From Bacteroidales bacterium (GTDB lineage Bacteria; Bacteroidota; Bacteroidia; Bacteroidales; UBA7960), in contig PWND01000185.1 in the NCBI GenBank assembly GCA_003557965.1, positions 1 to 17,276 of the forward strand: a stretch of 17,276 nucleotides of DNA, given 5' to 3'. Each line of letters begins with the position of its first letter. Position 1 is the first letter of the stretch. Position numbers and translations under genes: made by a program. Under the pieces are notes generated by a model. That model did no database searches, was not told the DNA's origin, and saw only the letters and a program-made list of their open reading frames with translations. This document shows, in pieces, positions 1 through 8,622 of this stretch.

Positions 1-147
1 CTCCGGGTTTGAGGTTTGATAAATTTCCTGAGTCCGGATGAGTTTTTCATTAATTTTATAACGCTCTTTTATTCTTTGGTTTTCACATTTTGTTTTTGCA
101 AAGCGGGTGTCCTGTTCGGAAAACAGGAAAAGAAAAGGCTGCTTCAT
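1..147 (-). CDS. Possible partial small or truncated hypothetical protein, running off the window edge
   Basis: An open frame of 49 codons starts at the ATG complementary to 145-147 and continues without a stop to position 1. The predicted start is MKQPFLFLFSEQD, followed by a lysine/glutamate-rich hydrophilic stretch (KERYKINEKLIRTQEIYQ). I recognise no family. The start codon lies inside the stem of the terminator that ends the SusD-1 transcript, so the gene would need its own promoter or read-through. No clear ribosome binding site is visible. An open frame of this length at a window edge can occur by chance in AT-rich DNA, so this is a weak call. The sequence left of the window would decide it. 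Confidence 0.25.
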   Translation of the reverse strand, partial: MKQPFLFLFSEQDTRFAKTKCENQRIKERYKINEKLIRTQEIYQTSNPE

Positions 148-169
148 AATTAATTGTGAAGCAGCCTTT
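134..169 (-). terminator. Rho-independent terminator after the SusC-1/SusD-1 pair
   Basis: A perfect 13-bp inverted repeat pairs 134-146 (AAAGGCTGCTTCA) with 157-169 around a 10-nt loop. Read on the minus strand, the stem is followed by a T-rich run (TTTTCTTTTC). It lies 23 nt past the SusD-1 stop codon, where the end of the leftward operon is expected. Confidence 0.85.
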
Positions 170-192
170 ATATAATTTATCAATAATAATTT

Positions 193-1662
193 CTATTGAT
201 AAGCTTCATTTTGTACAAGGTTTGGATTAACGTCAATCTCTCTTTGAGGGATTGGCAGAACAAGCCTTGGATGGTCAAAAGATAATACAGTACCTTCTTG
301 CGGGCCATCAGGAATAATCACATCTCTTTGGAATCTTCTTGAGTCTTCAAGGAGTGTTCCTTCAAAGCATAATTCTCTGTATCTTTCATCCCAGATGTCA
401 TCAATAGTAACGTCATCCCATGCGGGAATCCCTGCTCTTTCACGAATCGCATTGACGTCGTCAAGAGGTGCAGCACCAATAGAGGAACCATTTCTAAGGT
501 TTGCCTCGGCTCTTGTTAAAATCATTTCCGCAAGGCGAATAACGTTAATATTAGCATCATACTTACCCCACTTTGAAGTCATTATATTACCTGCATCTGT
601 GCCAATTCCAATATAATACATATCGGGTACATCTGAAATAGTGATAATATCAGGGTCATCAGTAATTTGAGCTCTCAGGTCATCAGGGTGGTCGTCAAAC
701 ATTTCCAGGTGCATTTCCTGAATATGAACATCACCTCTGCCGTATCCTTCAAGGCTTGCAAAGAAAGTTCCAATGCCATCATTTGCTCTTCCTGCATTGC
801 TGGTTGCAGTTTGAATTATCATGAAAACATCTTCAGATGTATAGGTGTCGTTATTGAATGCTTGTCTTGGGGTATCATTCAATGCATCATATCCGCCAAA
901 GTTATCAATAACAAAGTCAGCATGCTCAGCAGCTTCTTGCCAGTCACCCGTAGCCATATAGGCTCTTGCTAAGAATGCTGCGGCTGCAGAAGCAGTTGCT
1001 CTTCCGTCGTTTGCTCCGGAGGAAGTATAGTCAGCCAGAAGATCTTTTGCAGTTGAAAGCTCAGAAATAACAACTTCGTAAACATCTTCAACCGGATCTC
1101 TTGGCCTGTAGTCGTCATCAGTAATACCAGCGGTAGGGGTCAATACCAGTGGGACACCGGGATGAGAATTGTCACCGCCGGGGATATAAGGTGATGCATA
1201 AAATTTAACAAGTTCAAGGTATAAAATACCCCTGATGAACCTTGCTTCACCTTCTACTCTGTCTCTCACGTTTTCATTAACCACATCAAGATTATCCAAA
1301 ACATTATTAACTAAATCCATCGCGTGGTATGCTCTGTTCCATTTAGCAGTAATAAATCCGTCATTAGGGTCCATGCTCTTTGTAAACATTTGCATGTATT
1401 GAATAAAAGTACCAATCCATTGAACTTGTCCTGAATTTGCAACAAGATCACTGTGGAATATACTTGTTCCTGCCCAAAGCTGAGGGCCTGCAATTAAGTC
1501 ATAAGCTCCGTATAGTGCATTAACAACGCCATCATGGTCTGAATAGACAAAGTCGTCGCTAATTGCCAACTGAGGTTCTATATCCAGAAAGTCATCACAA
1601 GAATTGAATGATGCTACCAGGAATATTAAACTAAAAAATGCTATTATGTTTTTTGTTTTCAT
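193..1662 (-). CDS. SusD/RagB-family outer-membrane nutrient-binding lipoprotein (SusD-1)
   Basis: This is a 489-residue surface lipoprotein expected to form the lid over the SusC-1 channel and help capture its substrate. The N-terminus is a lipoprotein signal peptide with the lipidated cysteine at about residue 22, followed by the typical SusD opening DDFLDIEP. The family helical-repeat segments are visible at about 138-155 (GEARFIRGILYLELVKFY), 186-210 and 223-253. The C-terminal part has the usual motifs: VIRLAEMILTRAEA near 374, RYRELCFEG near 428 with SRRFQRD near 441, and the closing LPIPQREIDVNPN near 469. Length is normal. It follows SusC-1 by 42 nt, so the two are almost certainly cotranscribed, and a strong terminator follows it. 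The leader is A-rich without a Shine-Dalgarno sequence. The substrate cannot be read from the sequence; the neighbouring proteases suggest peptides. Confidence 0.96.
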   Translation of the reverse strand: MKTKNIIAFFSLIFLVASFNSCDDFLDIEPQLAISDDFVYSDHDGVVNALYGAYDLIAGPQLWAGTSIFHSDLVANSGQVQWIGTFIQYMQMFTKSMDPNDGFITAKWNRAYHAMDLVNNVLDNLDVVNENVRDRVEGEARFIRGILYLELVKFYASPYIPGGDNSHPGVPLVLTPTAGITDDDYRPRDPVEDVYEVVISELSTAKDLLADYTSSGANDGRATASAAAAFLARAYMATGDWQEAAEHADFVIDNFGGYDALNDTPRQAFNNDTYTSEDVFMIIQTATSNAGRANDGIGTFFASLEGYGRGDVHIQEMHLEMFDDHPDDLRAQITDDPDIITISDVPDMYYIGIGTDAGNIMTSKWGKYDANINVIRLAEMILTRAEANLRNGSSIGAAPLDDVNAIRERAGIPAWDDVTIDDIWDERYRELCFEGTLLEDSRRFQRDVIIPDGPQEGTVLSFDHPRLVLPIPQREIDVNPNLVQNEAYQ

Positions 1663-1704
1663 ATCTTATTTTTTTTAAAATTTATAAAAGCACAAACTGT
1701 AATG

Positions 1705-4700
1705 TTAAAATCTAACATTTAGTCCAAAAGTAACACTTCTGGGTTGTGGTGCTGTGAAAAAGTCCCAATTTTGCTGTATATTGCTTGATTGAGTACTAAG
1801 GTCGGCAGTATTTGGTGAGCTAACCTCAGGGTCCCATCCTGGGTAATTAGTTAGTGTATATAGGTTGAAACCTCTTACAAACACTCTGATAGTTTCCATT
1901 CTAAGTCTTTGCGAAATTCTGTTAGGTAATGTGTATCCTAAAGTTACATCTTTTAACCTTATATATGAACCATCAAAGATGTGCATACTTGATGTACCAT
2001 ATCCGTTGGCCATAGCCAATCTTGGTTCTGGGTAATATGCATCGTCGCCTGGCTCTTTCCAGTGGTTTTCATAGTAAAAAACTGTTTGGTTGTCAAATAC
2101 AGCCAGGCCGCTGGCTTGCCATAAGAAGCCATGGTTAAAGATGTCATTGCCATAAACGAATTGAAGCATAAAGCTCAGGTCAATGTTTCTATATGAAAAC
2201 GTATTTGTAAGTCCGCCCCAGAAGTCAGGATTAGGATCACCTACAATACGGTTTGCAGCTTGTGCAATATCAGTAGTAGTTTCATCACCTTCTTCGTTGA
2301 GATAAAACAGTGCGTCACCGGTTTCCGAATCAACGCCTGCATATTCTTTAGTATAGAAAACACCAATAGGTTGTCCTTCAACAACTCTCCAAACACTATA
2401 TTGAATTATTTGATCGTCGAGATCAGTTACAATATTGTTGTTTAGGGCTATGTTGAAACTTGTATTCCATCCAAATTCGCGGTCAACATTAACAGTGTTT
2501 AACAGGAATTCCCAACCTTTGTTTTCCATTTTACCAACGTTTTTATAAACGTTTCTGTAACCTGTAGTAGCAGGAATTTGAACTTCTAACAACAATCCTT
2601 CAGTGCTTTTAATATAATAGTCAATTTCACCTGTAATTCTGTTGTTTAGGAACCCAAAATCAATACCAATGTTTGTTTGAGTTGTTGTTTCCCACTGCAG
2701 GTCAGGGCTAGGCATGCTGGTTGATAAATAACCGGCTAATCCGGCATAGTTGCTACTTCCATATAATCCCCTGGCAGCATAGTTGTCAATTTCTGAGTTA
2801 CCGGTCATACCCCAGCTAACTCTTGGCTTAAGGAAGCTGATAATTCTGCTGTCATATAAGAAGTCCTCGTTGGTAACGATCCAGCCGAATGAGGCAGCAG
2901 GGAAATAACCATACCTGCTTTCACGTCCGAACCTTGACGAGCCGTCTCTCCTTGCACTTAGTGTAAAAAGATACCTGTCAAAAAACTTCATATTAGACCT
3001 TGCAAATATTGAATTATAGCGGTATCCGGTTCCGTAAGCACTTGCAAAAGTTATTTCAGAAGCACTTGCAATTCTTGTAAAGTCATCACTAGGGAACCCG
3101 GAAGCCTGCATTGATGCAAATTCCATGTCAGCTTTTTGTAAGCTGGCACCCACTACAAGGTTAATATCGAATTCGTTGGCAAGTACTACATCGTAAGTAA
3201 AATAATTCTCAAGGTTATATATCCTTGATTTTACGTAACGCTCATATCCAAGTCCATCATGTCCGCCTGTATCAGTTAAGCGTCCATAATAGTTTACTTC
3301 TTGCTGGTTAAGAATATCCACACCACCTTCTGACCTGAATGATAGTCCAGGGAGGATATCAATTTGAGCATAAATATTACCAAAGTTTCTAAATATTTCT
3401 GTGTTAAAGAAGCTATGTTCCTGTACTACCAGGCCATTTTCATATAGCGTTCTTCTGTTTAGTTCACCTGTTTCAGGCTCGTGTGTTGGGTCGAGTGGGG
3501 GCAGAGCTACCATTTGCAGAGGTGATGCGAAAGCTCTGTCGTGAGCTACCCTGAAGTTTCTTGTTCTGTTAAGGCTCATGTTCAAGCCAAAAGTCAGATA
3601 GTCATTTGCTTTTTGGTCGAGATTTAGCCTACCACTAATCCTGTCAAATGAGTTTCCAACAACAATTGCTTCCTGATCAAGTAAAGATACAGCAGCATAG
3701 AATGTGGTTCCATCAGATCCACCTGATGCTGAAATATCAAACTGGCGAAGGCCTCCATTTCTTAACGCCTGATCTTCCCAGTTGGTATCCGGCCCTTTAG
3801 TTATATCATCAGGATTGTCAATGTCGCGCCAATAAGGGAAAACATCATCCAGTGGAGTCATCCATGCATCCGGATTTTCCGGGTCATAATCGTACCTGTT
3901 ATAAAAAGCAGTTTCCCAGAGATCAAGATATTGCTCTCTGTTTAGGAAACCAAGTTCATTAGAAGGAGCACTAAATCCGTACTGAGTTGATACATTAAAC
4001 TGTGTCCTCCCTTCTTGACCTCTTTTAGTAGTAATAAGGATTACGCCGTTTGCAGCTCTTGAACCATAAATTGCAGCAGCCGATGCGTCTTTTAGTACTT
4101 CGATTGACTCAATGTCTGCTGTGTTTAAATCTGCAAGGGGGTTTGTAGGCTCATTAACGGTTGAACCAAGGTTTTGGCTTTGAACAGGAACACCATCAAT
4201 AACGATTAGTGGCTGGTTGCTGGCTGAAATTGAAGATGCGCCTCTGATTCTTGTGCGCACTTGTTGCCCTAACCTACCACTACCTGCACTAATGTGAACA
4301 CCTGCTGCCCTACCATGAATAGCAGTTTCAAAACTTGGCATGGTATGGCCGCTAATATCTTCAGAACTTACTGATGATATGGAGCCGGTCAGCTCAGTTC
4401 TTAGCCTTGTACCATACCCTACTACAACTACCTCCTGCAGCGTTGCTATATCAGGCATCATTTCAACATCAATTACATTTCTCCCTTCCACAGCTACTTC
4501 TTCAGTAGTCATACCCATGAACGAGAAAACCAATGTTGCATCAGGACTAACACTGATAGAGTAATTCCCTTCCTCATCAGTGATAGCACCCACGGTGGTG
4601 CCTTTTACCACAACAGCCACGCCTGGCAATGTTGTCCCGTCAGAAAAGTCAGTAACAGTTCCTGTTACGGTAATTTCCTGTCCTGTCAGTAATTTACTGA

Positions 4701-4740
4701 ACAAGAAAAGACATGTCAAAAAAACGTAAAATTTCTTCAT
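1705..4740 (-). CDS. SusC/RagA-family TonB-dependent outer-membrane transporter (SusC-1)
   Basis: This is a 1011-residue outer-membrane import channel energised by TonB. In order it has a signal peptide (about 1-20, cut before QEITVTGTV), a carboxypeptidase-regulatory-like domain (about 22-95, with LPGVAVVVKGTT and ITDEEGNYSISV), a TonB-box-like segment LQEVVVVGYGT at 101-111, a plug domain to about 240, and a beta-barrel ending in the aromatic terminus FGLNVRF. The SusC signature ESIEVLKDASAAAIYGSRAA lies at 211-230. There is no N-terminal STN domain, so the protein itself shows no sign of an anti-sigma/ECF relay. It has its own promoter in the 144-nt gap upstream and is followed after 42 nt by SusD-1, the usual SusC-SusD order. 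It may also be reached by read-through from the protease and SusD-like_2 genes. The cargo is unknown; peptides are inferred from context. Confidence 0.97.
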   Translation of the reverse strand: MKKFYVFLTCLFLFSKLLTGQEITVTGTVTDFSDGTTLPGVAVVVKGTTVGAITDEEGNYSISVSPDATLVFSFMGMTTEEVAVEGRNVIDVEMMPDIATLQEVVVVGYGTRLRTELTGSISSVSSEDISGHTMPSFETAIHGRAAGVHISAGSGRLGQQVRTRIRGASSISASNQPLIVIDGVPVQSQNLGSTVNEPTNPLADLNTADIESIEVLKDASAAAIYGSRAANGVILITTKRGQEGRTQFNVSTQYGFSAPSNELGFLNREQYLDLWETAFYNRYDYDPENPDAWMTPLDDVFPYWRDIDNPDDITKGPDTNWEDQALRNGGLRQFDISASGGSDGTTFYAAVSLLDQEAIVVGNSFDRISGRLNLDQKANDYLTFGLNMSLNRTRNFRVAHDRAFASPLQMVALPPLDPTHEPETGELNRRTLYENGLVVQEHSFFNTEIFRNFGNIYAQIDILPGLSFRSEGGVDILNQQEVNYYGRLTDTGGHDGLGYERYVKSRIYNLENYFTYDVVLANEFDINLVVGASLQKADMEFASMQASGFPSDDFTRIASASEITFASAYGTGYRYNSIFARSNMKFFDRYLFTLSARRDGSSRFGRESRYGYFPAASFGWIVTNEDFLYDSRIISFLKPRVSWGMTGNSEIDNYAARGLYGSSNYAGLAGYLSTSMPSPDLQWETTTQTNIGIDFGFLNNRITGEIDYYIKSTEGLLLEVQIPATTGYRNVYKNVGKMENKGWEFLLNTVNVDREFGWNTSFNIALNNNIVTDLDDQIIQYSVWRVVEGQPIGVFYTKEYAGVDSETGDALFYLNEEGDETTTDIAQAANRIVGDPNPDFWGGLTNTFSYRNIDLSFMLQFVYGNDIFNHGFLWQASGLAVFDNQTVFYYENHWKEPGDDAYYPEPRLAMANGYGTSSMHIFDGSYIRLKDVTLGYTLPNRISQRLRMETIRVFVRGFNLYTLTNYPGWDPEVSSPNTADLSTQSSNIQQNWDFFTAPQPRSVTFGLNVRF

Positions 4741-4786
4741 ATTGTTTAGGTTTTGGTTAATAGATAACTCCGGTTAATGTTTTGGA

Positions 4787-4818
4787 GTATGAAATTATTA
4801 TTTCAAATGTATGAAATT
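4787..4818. repeat. Direct repeat GTATGAAATT x2 overlapping the SusC-1 promoter; possible operator
   Basis: The 10-nt sequence GTATGAAATT occurs at 4787-4796 and 4809-4818, exactly 22 bp apart (about two helical turns). The second copy overlaps the -7 element of the SusC-1 promoter and the first lies just past the predicted start of transcription. The geometry suits binding of a dimeric or tandem regulator, but no factor is known and 10-nt repeats can arise by chance in AT-rich DNA. Confidence 0.3.
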
Positions 4819-4833
4819 TTTTTTAAAACACAA
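4804..4833 (-). promoter_or_regulatory. Bacteroidota-type promoter for SusC-1/SusD-1
   Basis: On the minus strand the sequence TACATTTG (4811-4804) matches the Bacteroides -7 consensus TAnnTTTG exactly. A TTG (4833-4831) lies 19 nt upstream in the -33 position. Transcription would start near 4797, giving a leader of about 57 nt before the SusC-1 ATG. This supports a separate SusC-1/SusD-1 transcription unit inside the larger same-strand block. Confidence 0.6.
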
Positions 4834-4884
4834 TATCTCTAAACAAAAACTCAAAATACATTAAATAATAAACATATATAGAAG

Positions 4885-6264
4885 TTAAGGCACATCCCAC
4901 CACAGTCTGTCTGTAATTTCAACTCCTTGTGGCATGTTATCTGAATTAAACTGGTTTTCCCTGCCGGGGTATGGATATCTTCTTGGATGTTGTGAGCCAA
5001 TAAAACTTCCCTGGGCTACACTTAATACCGGATAGCCTGTTCGTCGCCAATCAGCCCATGATTCAGGGTTTAGAAACAATGCAATGTATTTTGCATTCAT
5101 GATTTTTTCAAGAGATATATCTTCAATATTTGTGTTTTCTTCAAACCATTCTTGACCAAAAACATCAAATTGCTGTAGTGATGCAGCAACACCTTCTTTG
5201 TAGGCATTTTTTGCATTTTCAATCTGGCCGGTTCTGTAATAAGCTTCAGCTTTAATAAATTTTTGCTCGGAATATGTTAAAAAATAAACAGGTGCGCTTA
5301 TTGATGCTACTCCCGGCCCCAGGTATGATGCTGCCTGGTTTGCTTCTCCCGGCCCGCTGCCAAGATAAATTTGATTAGCATTCTTTGTAACAAACACTGG
5401 TAGCCTTGGGTCATCATTATTCCTAAGCAGATTTACAAGCCTTCTGCCAACTCTTACTTGTTTAATGTTGCTATCAAAAGTATATCTGGGGTTAGGCAGG
5501 TCAGGATGAATGTCGAAAGGGAAATACAAGTTATCGTTGTTTCCCTCAAACAGTACACCTTCATTTAAATATGATAATGTATGATTGTAATTCTGATCCT
5601 GGTTAGATATCTTTAGCGTTGTTCTTAACCTAAGTACATAAGCCGCTTTAATCCACTTATTAAGATCTCCTTCATACATATAGTCAATTTCCGGGTCAGT
5701 AATTTGCACATTGTTGCTTATTGAAGATTCGAGCAGGCTAATTCCATCAAGTATGAGGTTGTTTATTCTCTCATAAACATATTCCTGATCGTCATACACC
5801 GGTAAGCCGCCCTGGTAGTAAAAAGCAGCCTCATCATAAGGGATGTCACCAAACACATCTGTAGCTATAGAAAACAAATAAGCTTGTAAAATATGTGCAA
5901 TTCCCAGGTGAGCAGTAGCATTAAATTCAGGAGCATAGTCAAAAATTGTTTTTAGGTGTATATAAGCCTCAAAGTAGATTCTTTCCCATGGATGATTCAG
6001 GTAGTCAGGATTAACCTCATATTTGTCGAGCCTTGAATAATTGCCGCTAACACCTGCCAAGTGCTGCACCCACATATTTGATAATCTTCCAAATTCCTGG
6101 CTTTGCAGCATTGCTATCATGTATTGAGCAACAGGCAAAGCATCATCAATTAACTCTTCTTTATTTATACCGGGTGGGCCATCTTTTTCTCTGCAGGATG
6201 TTACAAAGAAAAAAACAGATATAATGAAAGAGATTAATACAATTGAAAAAATACGTTTTTTCAT
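4885..6264 (-). CDS. SusD-like_2-type nutrient-binding lipoprotein, without its own SusC
   Basis: This 459-residue lipoprotein belongs to the SusD/RagB superfamily and looks like the SusD-like_2 branch, not the classical SusD type of the other two. It has a lipoprotein signal peptide with the lipidated cysteine at about residue 24 (FFFVTSC). Branch hallmarks are ATDVFGDIPYDEA at 134-146, GGLPVYDDQEYVYERINNL at 152-170, WIKAAYVLRLRTTLKI at 204-219 and a closing RRYPYPGRENQF segment near the C-terminus. It is somewhat shorter than I recall for this branch. It starts 42 nt after the cysteine protease stop, with no terminator between, so the two are probably cotranscribed. No SusC precedes it, although SusD-like_2 proteins normally follow one. 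It could serve SusC-1 downstream, work with a SusC elsewhere, or act as a surface binding protein for the protease. The function is inferred from family and neighbours. Confidence 0.9.
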   Translation of the reverse strand: MKKRIFSIVLISFIISVFFFVTSCREKDGPPGINKEELIDDALPVAQYMIAMLQSQEFGRLSNMWVQHLAGVSGNYSRLDKYEVNPDYLNHPWERIYFEAYIHLKTIFDYAPEFNATAHLGIAHILQAYLFSIATDVFGDIPYDEAAFYYQGGLPVYDDQEYVYERINNLILDGISLLESSISNNVQITDPEIDYMYEGDLNKWIKAAYVLRLRTTLKISNQDQNYNHTLSYLNEGVLFEGNNDNLYFPFDIHPDLPNPRYTFDSNIKQVRVGRRLVNLLRNNDDPRLPVFVTKNANQIYLGSGPGEANQAASYLGPGVASISAPVYFLTYSEQKFIKAEAYYRTGQIENAKNAYKEGVAASLQQFDVFGQEWFEENTNIEDISLEKIMNAKYIALFLNPESWADWRRTGYPVLSVAQGSFIGSQHPRRYPYPGRENQFNSDNMPQGVEITDRLWWDVP

Positions 6265-6306
6265 AGCTGTTAAACTTTTTTTATATATACATATATTCTT
6301 ATACTA

Positions 6307-8259
6307 TCAATTAATTATTAACTTTTCAGTTACGCTTTTATCATCGCTTATAGCCTTAACAAAATATACTCCGGATGGAATGTTTGAGATATTTATATGA
6401 ACTTTATCTTTATTTTCAACTGACTTTTCAAAAATCATTTGTCCTGAGATATTATATAGCCTTAGTATCGAATAATTATTATTGTTAAATTCTATATTAA
6501 TATTGCTTGATGCAGGATTAGGATAGATTTGTATTTTGCCTTTTTTGCTGTGCTCAGCAATATCAGTACTGGTAATAAAAATATACTGCCCTACAGTCAA
6601 AGTATCTGTTCTGCCTTGTGCATCTTCAACAATTAATGAGATTTCTTTGTATCCGGTATCTGAAAAAGTAACATTTACAGGTTCAAAATCATTTGTAATA
6701 ACTTGAGATGGATTAGCATCATCACCAAATATCCAGTGCGAACTTATAATATTAATTCCATAGGACTTATTTTCAAAAACAATTTCAGTATCAACCTCTG
6801 TAAAAATTCTTGGGTTAGATGTAAATGCAGCAACAGGCCCTAAGTTTGATGTTTGATGATAAACCTTAATTGATGGGTTATATTCGTACTGGGTATTGGA
6901 CCCAATTTTTTCCCAGTCGTCATTTTCTGATTTTAACCATGCTACTCCCTGGTTGATATATGGGTGTACGTAGCCGTCTATATAAGCTTCCACAGGAATT
7001 GGGAAGTTGTAACCTGGAGTATGGTATTTAATTTTTACAAAATAGAAATCATCAACAACCGCCGGCATCTCAACGCTGTAGTATCCCGGAAAATCGCATT
7101 CAATATTTGATTTATGAGCAACCATATTATTTAAACTTACCAATTCACCGTTTTGATCTATTTCTGCATCGTTATAAATTGTTATTTCAAGAGTGGTATT
7201 TGTTGATGTAACGTAGGTTCCAACTTTGTTTATTCTTTTGTTTTGGCCTGCAAAAAGTTGGGTAGCTACAAAGCCGGTATTATCACCTTTCCCGATACTT
7301 CTTATCCACCCCATTTCATCATAGTAGCTAAGCCTTTCATTATCTGTTAAATATGGGTATGCAGGATTAGGATTATAATCCGGGAAGTAACCTGCTGTAT
7401 TAGGAAAATAATTATCCTGGTAGGCAATGTAGAAGTAACCTTCATTGCCCCATGAGCTACCCCATGAATTCTTAACAATCCATGCCCCGGTACCACATTG
7501 GGTTTCCTTATTGTCATCCCATCCTAATAGTGTTACAGCATGTCCGCCTGTAGCACTACCATCCCTGCAATAAGTGAAATTTGATTCATCATAATAGCTT
7601 CCATCCCAATGCATTGATGTGTACATAGCACCATATTGCATAAGATGTTGTTTAATAATATCAGTTTGTTCGACAGGCAATAATCTTGCCTGATCAACAA
7701 AAGCGTAAGAACTAATATTTTGATGACAAGTTGAGTTTTGGTTAAAGCCTGAATATGGGTGATCGTCGTCTAACTTCATTCCGTCGCGCCTGGTAGCATA
7801 AGCCATTGCCAGGGTAAAATTTCCTCCGCTTACCGGGTGCCACTCACCGCCATGACATGTTACAATATGCCTTTCTGACAGGAGTGTTTCTTCTTTTCCA
7901 AGCATCAGCCAGTATGATTCAATAGCTCCTGTTGCACCAAAAGCCCAGCATGTACCATAAGGCCCCTGATTTTTTACTTCTGAAATATAATTCATGCCAT
8001 CTACATCTCTTAAATCAAAATGTTCAGGTAATTCATCCATTAAATTAATATTTTTTAATATAGTGCTGAAGTTTGGCATTACTGGAGATGGTACTTTCCC
8101 AAAACGTGAATAGGATTCAATATATTCTTTATTACCCTCTTTTAGGTTTAATAGATACTCTTCAAACTCAGGGTTTAAAGGAGCCGGCTGAAATTTCTGA
8201 GAGACTGCAATAATTGGAAGTATCAGAAATATTAGTGTTAATAGGTTAGTTGGTTTCAT
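6307..8259 (-). CDS. Secreted papain-family (C1A) cysteine protease with lectin-like, PKD and T9SS sorting domains
   Basis: This 650-residue extracellular or surface protease has a signal peptide (1-20), a short pro-segment (about 21-77), and a C1A peptidase domain (about 78-285). The full catalytic set is visible: oxyanion Gln98 and catalytic Cys104 in KNQGPYGTCWAFG, His240 in GGHAVTLLGW, and Asn264 in VKNSWGSSWGNEGYFYI. Residues about 302-470 resemble the lectin-like domain that follows bacterial and archaeal C1 peptidases (YYDEMGW, then a beta-rich region). A PKD domain follows at about 474-563 (HWIFGDD, FSDTGYKEISL). A T9SS type A sorting domain closes the protein at about 575-650 (IQIYPNPASSNINIEF, LRLYNISGQ, IPSGVYFVK). 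The short pro-segment shows no clear I29 inhibitor domain. It is followed by the SusD-like_2 gene and preceded by a 427-bp gap with an unusual leader. The exact cleavage preference cannot be read from sequence. Confidence 0.94.
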   Translation of the reverse strand: MKPTNLLTLIFLILPIIAVSQKFQPAPLNPEFEEYLLNLKEGNKEYIESYSRFGKVPSPVMPNFSTILKNINLMDELPEHFDLRDVDGMNYISEVKNQGPYGTCWAFGATGAIESYWLMLGKEETLLSERHIVTCHGGEWHPVSGGNFTLAMAYATRRDGMKLDDDHPYSGFNQNSTCHQNISSYAFVDQARLLPVEQTDIIKQHLMQYGAMYTSMHWDGSYYDESNFTYCRDGSATGGHAVTLLGWDDNKETQCGTGAWIVKNSWGSSWGNEGYFYIAYQDNYFPNTAGYFPDYNPNPAYPYLTDNERLSYYDEMGWIRSIGKGDNTGFVATQLFAGQNKRINKVGTYVTSTNTTLEITIYNDAEIDQNGELVSLNNMVAHKSNIECDFPGYYSVEMPAVVDDFYFVKIKYHTPGYNFPIPVEAYIDGYVHPYINQGVAWLKSENDDWEKIGSNTQYEYNPSIKVYHQTSNLGPVAAFTSNPRIFTEVDTEIVFENKSYGINIISSHWIFGDDANPSQVITNDFEPVNVTFSDTGYKEISLIVEDAQGRTDTLTVGQYIFITSTDIAEHSKKGKIQIYPNPASSNINIEFNNNNYSILRLYNISGQMIFEKSVENKDKVHINISNIPSGVYFVKAISDDKSVTEKLIIN

Positions 8260-8397
8260 CTGTGTAAATTAATGTTATCAAATTGATTATTAGTATTATG
8301 CGTATTCATGTATTCAATTTATGGTGCTTTTATCCCGATGGAACCCTCATGTTTACACATGCACTTTTGTATATGTTTAGTAGATGAGGGTTTCATC
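8252..8397 (-). promoter_or_regulatory. Cysteine-protease leader with duplicated start region and competing pairings
   Basis: The 19-nt region containing the protease start codon (8252-8270) recurs upstream at 8389-8407 with 17 of 19 bases identical, including the core ACAGATGAAACC. Between them, segment B (8337-8350) is complementary to the upstream copy (8384-8397) over 14 nt with one mismatch, an A-C opposition in the mRNA. The same segment also matches the protease start region (8252-8260) over 9 nt with the same mismatch. The mRNA could therefore form an upstream hairpin with a 33-nt loop that leaves the start codon free, or a weaker pairing that covers it. The repeats are visible directly; the switching role is inference. 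Confidence 0.4.
8319..8396 (-). CDS. Possible 25-codon leader peptide upstream of the cysteine protease
   Basis: The duplicated start region opens a short frame encoding MKPSSTKHIQKCMCKHEGSI followed by GIKAP and a TAA stop. Its first three codons (ATG AAA CC-) and the 12-nt initiation context match those of the protease gene. It ends 59 nt before the protease ATG and spans both arms of the upstream hairpin, so a ribosome translating it would melt that hairpin. It resembles no leader peptide I know. It may be a by-product of the duplication and not a translated gene. Confidence 0.2.
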   Translation of the reverse strand: MKPSSTKHIQKCMCKHEGSIGIKAP

Positions 8398-8622
8398 TGT
8401 ATAAGTTTGTTAATATGGCCTATAGCTTGTTTTGCAAATACGGGAGAGATTTTGAAACTATTAATGTTGCTCATTACAGTGTGAAATAACTGATATTGTT
8501 CCCGTAAACTGGAATGTGTTATATTGCTCTGGCCAGGTTTATTTTACATAATAAAGTTATTGTTGTGAATAATTAAAAAGATTTGTTAATGTCCTAATTG
8601 TTAAGATACCTGGTATTCAAAT

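Noticed and set aside
8337..8397. The 14-bp inverted repeat as a rho-independent terminator.
   Set aside because: Neither strand has a T run after the stem, the loop is 33 nt, and it lies close ahead of the protease start; a leader structure fits better.
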